Source of the DNA: Proteobacteria bacterium UBA4656
GTDB lineage: Bacteria > Pseudomonadota > Gammaproteobacteria > Xanthomonadales > Ahniellaceae
DNA: 9,318 nucleotides
Assembly: GCA_002405525.1 (NCBI GenBank)
Contig: DHLY01000078.1
Span: forward strand, 27,577 to 36,894
Direction: 5' to 3'
A model generated the notes under the pieces. It was not told the DNA's origin and did not search any database. It saw only the letters and a program-made list of their open reading frames with translations. This document shows, one piece after another, positions 6,556 through 9,318 of this stretch. Position numbers and translations under genes: made by a program. How positions within the stretch are numbered: position 1 is the first letter of the stretch; every line of letters starts with the position of its first letter.

Positions 6556-7344
6556 TCAATCGCGAGTGTTCCGATCCACCTCGCGCGCGATCTCGCGCAG
6601 CACCGGGTCGTCCTCGATGCGCGGCGGCGGCGCCGCGTCCGGCGAGCCCGACTTTTGCGCGATGCCGTCGAACTGCAGCAGGCAGCGGGCGGCGAACAGG
6701 GCCACGCCGGCGGCCAGCGCAAAGTGCGCGCCGACCACCGCGCCGACCGGGCCCTGCGACCACGACGACGCGGCCTCGATCGCCGGCGTCATGCCGAAGC
6801 GCTCCACGCCGACGAACGGCAGCAGGGCCGTGAGCAGGAGGGCGGCGATCAGGGTCAGGCTCGCCATGAACTGCCGGTGCCCGGCCGGCACCCGCCACCG
6901 CCGCCCGCCTTGAGCGATCGTCAGCCACGCGCCGGGAACGGGCGCCTCGCGATCGACGTCGCCGGCGGTGATCCGCCACAGGGTCGTCGCCGACAGCAGC
7001 AGCACGCAGGCCAGGGCTTCGATCCCGAACAGCGCCGCTGCCGATGCGGCGACCCCCACCGCGGGCGCGAGCACGAAGCCGGCTTTCCAGGCGCGCGCCA
7101 TCACCGCGTCCGGCAGGCGCGTCACGCCGACGAACAGGGTCAGGACCGACAGCGGCACCTGGATCAGGAACAGTGGTGCCGCCCAGCCGACGAGGTCGAC
7201 GCCCGCGATCGCCTGCGGCCGCGCCCACGCCAGGGCGCAGGCCGCGCAGGCGATCGCGTCGGGCAGGGCGTCGAGGCAGGCGTCGCCGAAGCCGCGCGGA
7301 CGCAGCGCCGGGACGCCGGCGTCGACGCGCGCTGCAACCGGCAT
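6556..7344 (-). CDS. Multi-spanning membrane protein, family not recognised
   Basis: I do not recognise this family. From ATG 7344 it has 262 residues with about five hydrophobic segments: 51-73, 88-107, 105-122 (the last two close or fused), 158-179 and 197-220, and perhaps a weaker one near 27-42. Between 123 and 157 lies a polar loop rich in Arg (GGRRWRVPAGHR). After the last segment comes a Pro-rich, charged tail (232-262, PPPRIEDDPVLREIAREVDRN), probably cytoplasmic. It is an inner-membrane protein; no catalytic motif is visible. The start at ATG 7344 has a weak GGCGGA 8 nt upstream; a GTG at 7362 would add six residues. It lies 25 bp after the phosphodiesterase stop, so the two are probably cotranscribed. 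Confidence 0.72.
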   Translation of the reverse strand: MPVAARVDAGVPALRPRGFGDACLDALPDAIACAACALAWARPQAIAGVDLVGWAAPLFLIQVPLSVLTLFVGVTRLPDAVMARAWKAGFVLAPAVGVAASAAALFGIEALACVLLLSATTLWRITAGDVDREAPVPGAWLTIAQGGRRWRVPAGHRQFMASLTLIAALLLTALLPFVGVERFGMTPAIEAASSWSQGPVGAVVGAHFALAAGVALFAARCLLQFDGIAQKSGSPDAAPPPRIEDDPVLREIAREVDRNTRD

Positions 7345-7369
7345 TCGTGGTGTCCGCCGCACGGCTGGC

Positions 7370-8761
7370 CTAGCGGCCCGTCGAGGGCGCGCTTGCGGGC
7401 ATCGCGTCCGCCGCGTGTGGCCGGCACCCGCCGTGGCGTGCCGCCGCCGGAACCGGCGCGCGCATGCCGGCCCGGTCGACGCGGCATCCGCGCCGCAGCC
7501 GCACCGGCGGTTGCCCGCCGTCCCGCGCGAGGGCGACGGCCGGCGGTGCGAGCACGGCGGCCACCCGGTCCGGACTGGCGAGCGGGGTCTCGGGCGGCAA
7601 GCTCAGGGCGCCCATCAGCACGCCGTAAACGTCGCGCGCCTCGATCTCGTCGACCACCGTGGCGCGGCGGAACGCCGGCCCGTGGGCGACGAACAGCGCG
7701 CGCATCGACGGCGCGGCGTTGTCGTAGCCGTGCGCACCGCCGCCGCGCCAGTCGCGATTGCGCTCGATCCAGTCGGCGTCGGCGATCAGCCAGCCCGGGT
7801 CCGCGAGGCAGACGAACGGTGCGACACGCTGGTGCCGCCCGTAGCGGAAGCGCGTGGGCAGGTCCTGCTTGCGCCAGCACCGCATGCCGCGGTGGCGGCC
7901 GACCAGGGCGCGCGCCACCGTGGCGGCGCGGCCGGCGGCGGGCTCCACCGGCACGACCGTGCCCCAGTAGCGCACGACGACGTCCTTGCGGTCGACGATT
8001 GCGTCGAGCCGCACCACGCGCTGCGGCGAGGTCGCCGCCATGCCGTGGTCGGACACCAGCACCAGGTTCACCGCATCCAGCATCCCGCGCGCCGCCAGTC
8101 CGTCGACCAGCCGCGCCAGTGCGCGATCGATGGCGGCTAGCGCGGCATCGAGGCGCGTCGAGCGCGGTCCTTCCGCATGGCCGACAGTGTCCACCAGATC
8201 GAAGTACAGGGTCATGAACGCGGGGCGCTCGGAAGGCGGGCGGTCGAGCCAGGCCAGCACCTCGTCGACCCGCGCGCCCGGCAGCATGCGCTGGTCGTAC
8301 GGTCGCCACAGGTGCGGGCGCACGCCCGCGATCTCGGCCTCCGATCCCGGCCAGAACAGCGGCGCCGTGCGCAGCCCCGCACGCTCGGCCGAGACCCACA
8401 CCGGCACGCCGCCCCACCAGCGGCCGTCGCCCACCGCGGCGCGATTGGACAGGCTGAACTCGTCCGCCAGGCCTGGATCGACCATCGTGTTGTGCACGAT
8501 GCCGTGCTGGTCGGGGTCCAGCCCGGTGACCTGCGTGTAGTGGTTCGGAAAGGTGAGGCTGGGAAAGGCCGGCAGCATCCGACGTGCATGCGTGCCGGCG
8601 TTCGCGAGGCGGTGCAGGGTGGGGGAATGGCCGCGCGCGACGTACTCCGGATGGAAGCCGTCGATCGAGACCAGGACCAGCGGCGGCGGCGCACCGCGCG
8701 CGGGCAGCAGCGCCACCAGCAGCGCGGGGACGAGGAGCAGGCGGAGCAGGCGAGCGCGCAT
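7370..8761 (-). CDS. Secreted NPP-type nucleotide pyrophosphatase/phosphodiesterase
   Basis: A 463-residue alkaline-phosphatase-superfamily enzyme of the ectonucleotide pyrophosphatase/phosphodiesterase (NPP) type, which cleaves phosphodiesters such as nucleotide sugars or NTPs to release NMP. A signal peptide (about 1-23: MRAR, a Leu-rich core, ARGA) sends it to the periplasm. All catalytic residues are seen: Asp34 (SIDG), nucleophile Thr70 (SLTFPNHYT), Asn91, Asp191 and His195 (DTVGH), Asp238-His239 (SDHGM) and His344 (GAHGYDN), binding two zinc ions. Their spacing agrees with the Xanthomonas NPP as I remember it. Cys295 and Cys318 could form a disulfide. The family core ends near residue 405; the last 55-60 residues are a basic, Arg/Pro/Ala-rich tail with no known match. 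ATG 8761 places the signal peptide correctly. The gene is first of a minus-strand run and divergent from hutU. Confidence 0.9.
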   Translation of the reverse strand: MRARLLRLLLVPALLVALLPARGAPPPLVLVSIDGFHPEYVARGHSPTLHRLANAGTHARRMLPAFPSLTFPNHYTQVTGLDPDQHGIVHNTMVDPGLADEFSLSNRAAVGDGRWWGGVPVWVSAERAGLRTAPLFWPGSEAEIAGVRPHLWRPYDQRMLPGARVDEVLAWLDRPPSERPAFMTLYFDLVDTVGHAEGPRSTRLDAALAAIDRALARLVDGLAARGMLDAVNLVLVSDHGMAATSPQRVVRLDAIVDRKDVVVRYWGTVVPVEPAAGRAATVARALVGRHRGMRCWRKQDLPTRFRYGRHQRVAPFVCLADPGWLIADADWIERNRDWRGGGAHGYDNAAPSMRALFVAHGPAFRRATVVDEIEARDVYGVLMGALSLPPETPLASPDRVAAVLAPPAVALARDGGQPPVRLRRGCRVDRAGMRAPVPAAARHGGCRPHAADAMPASAPSTGR

Positions 8762-8857
8762 GGCGGCGGCGATTCATCGGGCCGCCGAAGGATACGCGTC
8801 CCGCGTGGCCGACGCATGGCGGGCGCGGGCCCGCGCAGCGAGCCGCGTGGCGAGGCC

Positions 8858-8863
8858 TATACT
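8858..8863 (+). promoter_or_regulatory. Candidate -10 element of hutU
   Basis: TATACT matches 5 of 6 bases of the -10 consensus and sits about 30 bp before the hutU ATG, giving a leader of roughly 24 nt. The -35 position (GCAGCG, about 8835-8840) is poor, so an activator may be needed. On the other strand, TATCCT (8794 down to 8789) could be a -10 for the divergent phosphodiesterase gene, but it is weak. No clear hut repressor operator was found in the 132-bp gap. Confidence 0.45.
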
Positions 8864-8893
8864 GGGCCCCGTCAGCCGCCGCCGTCGAAGCCG

Positions 8894-9318
8894 ATGAACG
8901 CACCCACCCGCCGCGACGAGACCCGCGTCATCCGTGCCCCGCGCGGCACCGCGCTGCGTTGCCGGTCCTGGCTCACCGAAGCCGCGTACCGGATGATCCA
9001 GAACAACCTCGACCCCGACGTGGCCGAGAACCCGGCGGAACTGGTGGTCTACGGCGGCATCGGCCGCGCGGCGCGCGACTGGGAATGCTTCGACGCCATC
9101 CTGCGCTGCCTGCGCGAACTCGGTGACGACGAGACCCTGCTGGTGCAATCCGGCAAGCCGGTCGGTGTGTTTCCCACCCACCCGGATGCGCCGCGCGTGC
9201 TGCTCGCCAACTCCAACCTGGTGCCGCACTGGGCCACCTGGGAACACTTCCACGAACTCGACCGCAAGGGCCTGATGATGTACGGCCAGATGACGGCCGG
9301 CTCGTGGATCTACATCGG
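8894..9318 (+). CDS. hutU: HutU, urocanate hydratase (N-terminal part, runs off right edge)
   Basis: HutU converts urocanate to 4-imidazolone-5-propionate with tightly bound NAD+ as electrophile, the second step of histidine degradation, in the cytoplasm. Only 141 full codons are visible, about a quarter of the usual 550-560 residues, and the frame is open at the edge. The N-terminal part is characteristic: [31 protein letters not shown], then [44 protein letters not shown] and [12 protein letters not shown] at the end. ATG 8894 fits the family start (MNAPTRRDE...), with a weak GAAG 3 nt upstream. A good -10 hexamer lies upstream. Other hut genes would be expected to the right. It is divergent from the phosphodiesterase gene. 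Confidence 0.95.
   Translation, partial: MNAPTRRDETRVIRAPRGTALRCRSWLTEAAYRMIQNNLDPDVAENPAELVVYGGIGRAARDWECFDAILRCLRELGDDETLLVQSGKPVGVFPTHPDAPRVLLANSNLVPHWATWEHFHELDRKGLMMYGQMTAGSWIYI

Noticed and set aside
6211..8217. A 668-codon plus-strand frame across the membrane protein and phosphodiesterase genes
   Set aside because: Arg/Gly/Ala-rich shadow; the minus strand encodes the enzyme with all catalytic residues.
1..9318. A defence system, CRISPR array, insertion sequence or phage module
   Set aside because: No direct-repeat array, transposase, integrase, nuclease or phage motif was seen; apart from the membrane protein and the 6222-6555 stretch, the genes are assigned to known metabolic or maturation families.

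Overview
The window is very G+C-rich (about 70 % by eye) and comes from a proteobacterium. The best lineage clue is the secreted phosphodiesterase on the minus strand. As I recall the Xanthomonas nucleotide pyrophosphatase/phosphodiesterase (NPP), the two match across most of their length, including all metal ligands and their spacing. A Xanthomonadales-type gammaproteobacterium is therefore my best guess. This rests on memory of one family, not on a search.

Left part (1-5721, plus strand): a run of [NiFe]-hydrogenase maturation genes in the order hypB (5' end outside the window), hypF, hypC, hypD, hypE. HypF and HypE make the cyanide ligands from carbamoyl phosphate, HypC and HypD assemble the Fe(CN)2(CO) unit, and HypB is the GTPase that helps nickel delivery. 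hypB-hypF and hypC-hypD-hypE are two tightly spaced blocks. They are separated by a 111-bp gap that holds two small overlapping hairpins, an FNR/ANR-like box and an AT-rich -10-like hexamer at exactly class II FNR spacing. hypCDE may therefore have its own oxygen-controlled promoter. No hydrogenase structural gene and no hypA is present; they would be expected to the left.

Middle and right part (5763-8761, minus strand): three genes converge on hypE. In transcription order they are a secreted NPP-type phosphodiesterase, a multi-spanning membrane protein of unknown family, and a small START/COQ10-fold protein of the RatA family. Between the last two lies about 330 bp with no convincing complete gene. 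One minus-strand frame there, the same frame as the membrane gene, still looks coding beyond that gene's stop codon.

Right edge (8894-9318, plus strand): the first 141 codons of hutU (urocanate hydratase, histidine degradation), divergent from the phosphodiesterase gene, with a good -10 hexamer upstream.

I saw no tRNA, rRNA, insertion sequence, CRISPR array or phage gene. Most of the window is well-understood biology. The points most worth a second look are the candidate FNR promoter, a perfect 26-bp palindrome inside hypF, the orphan 6222-6555 stretch, and repeated GCGATCGC octamers.
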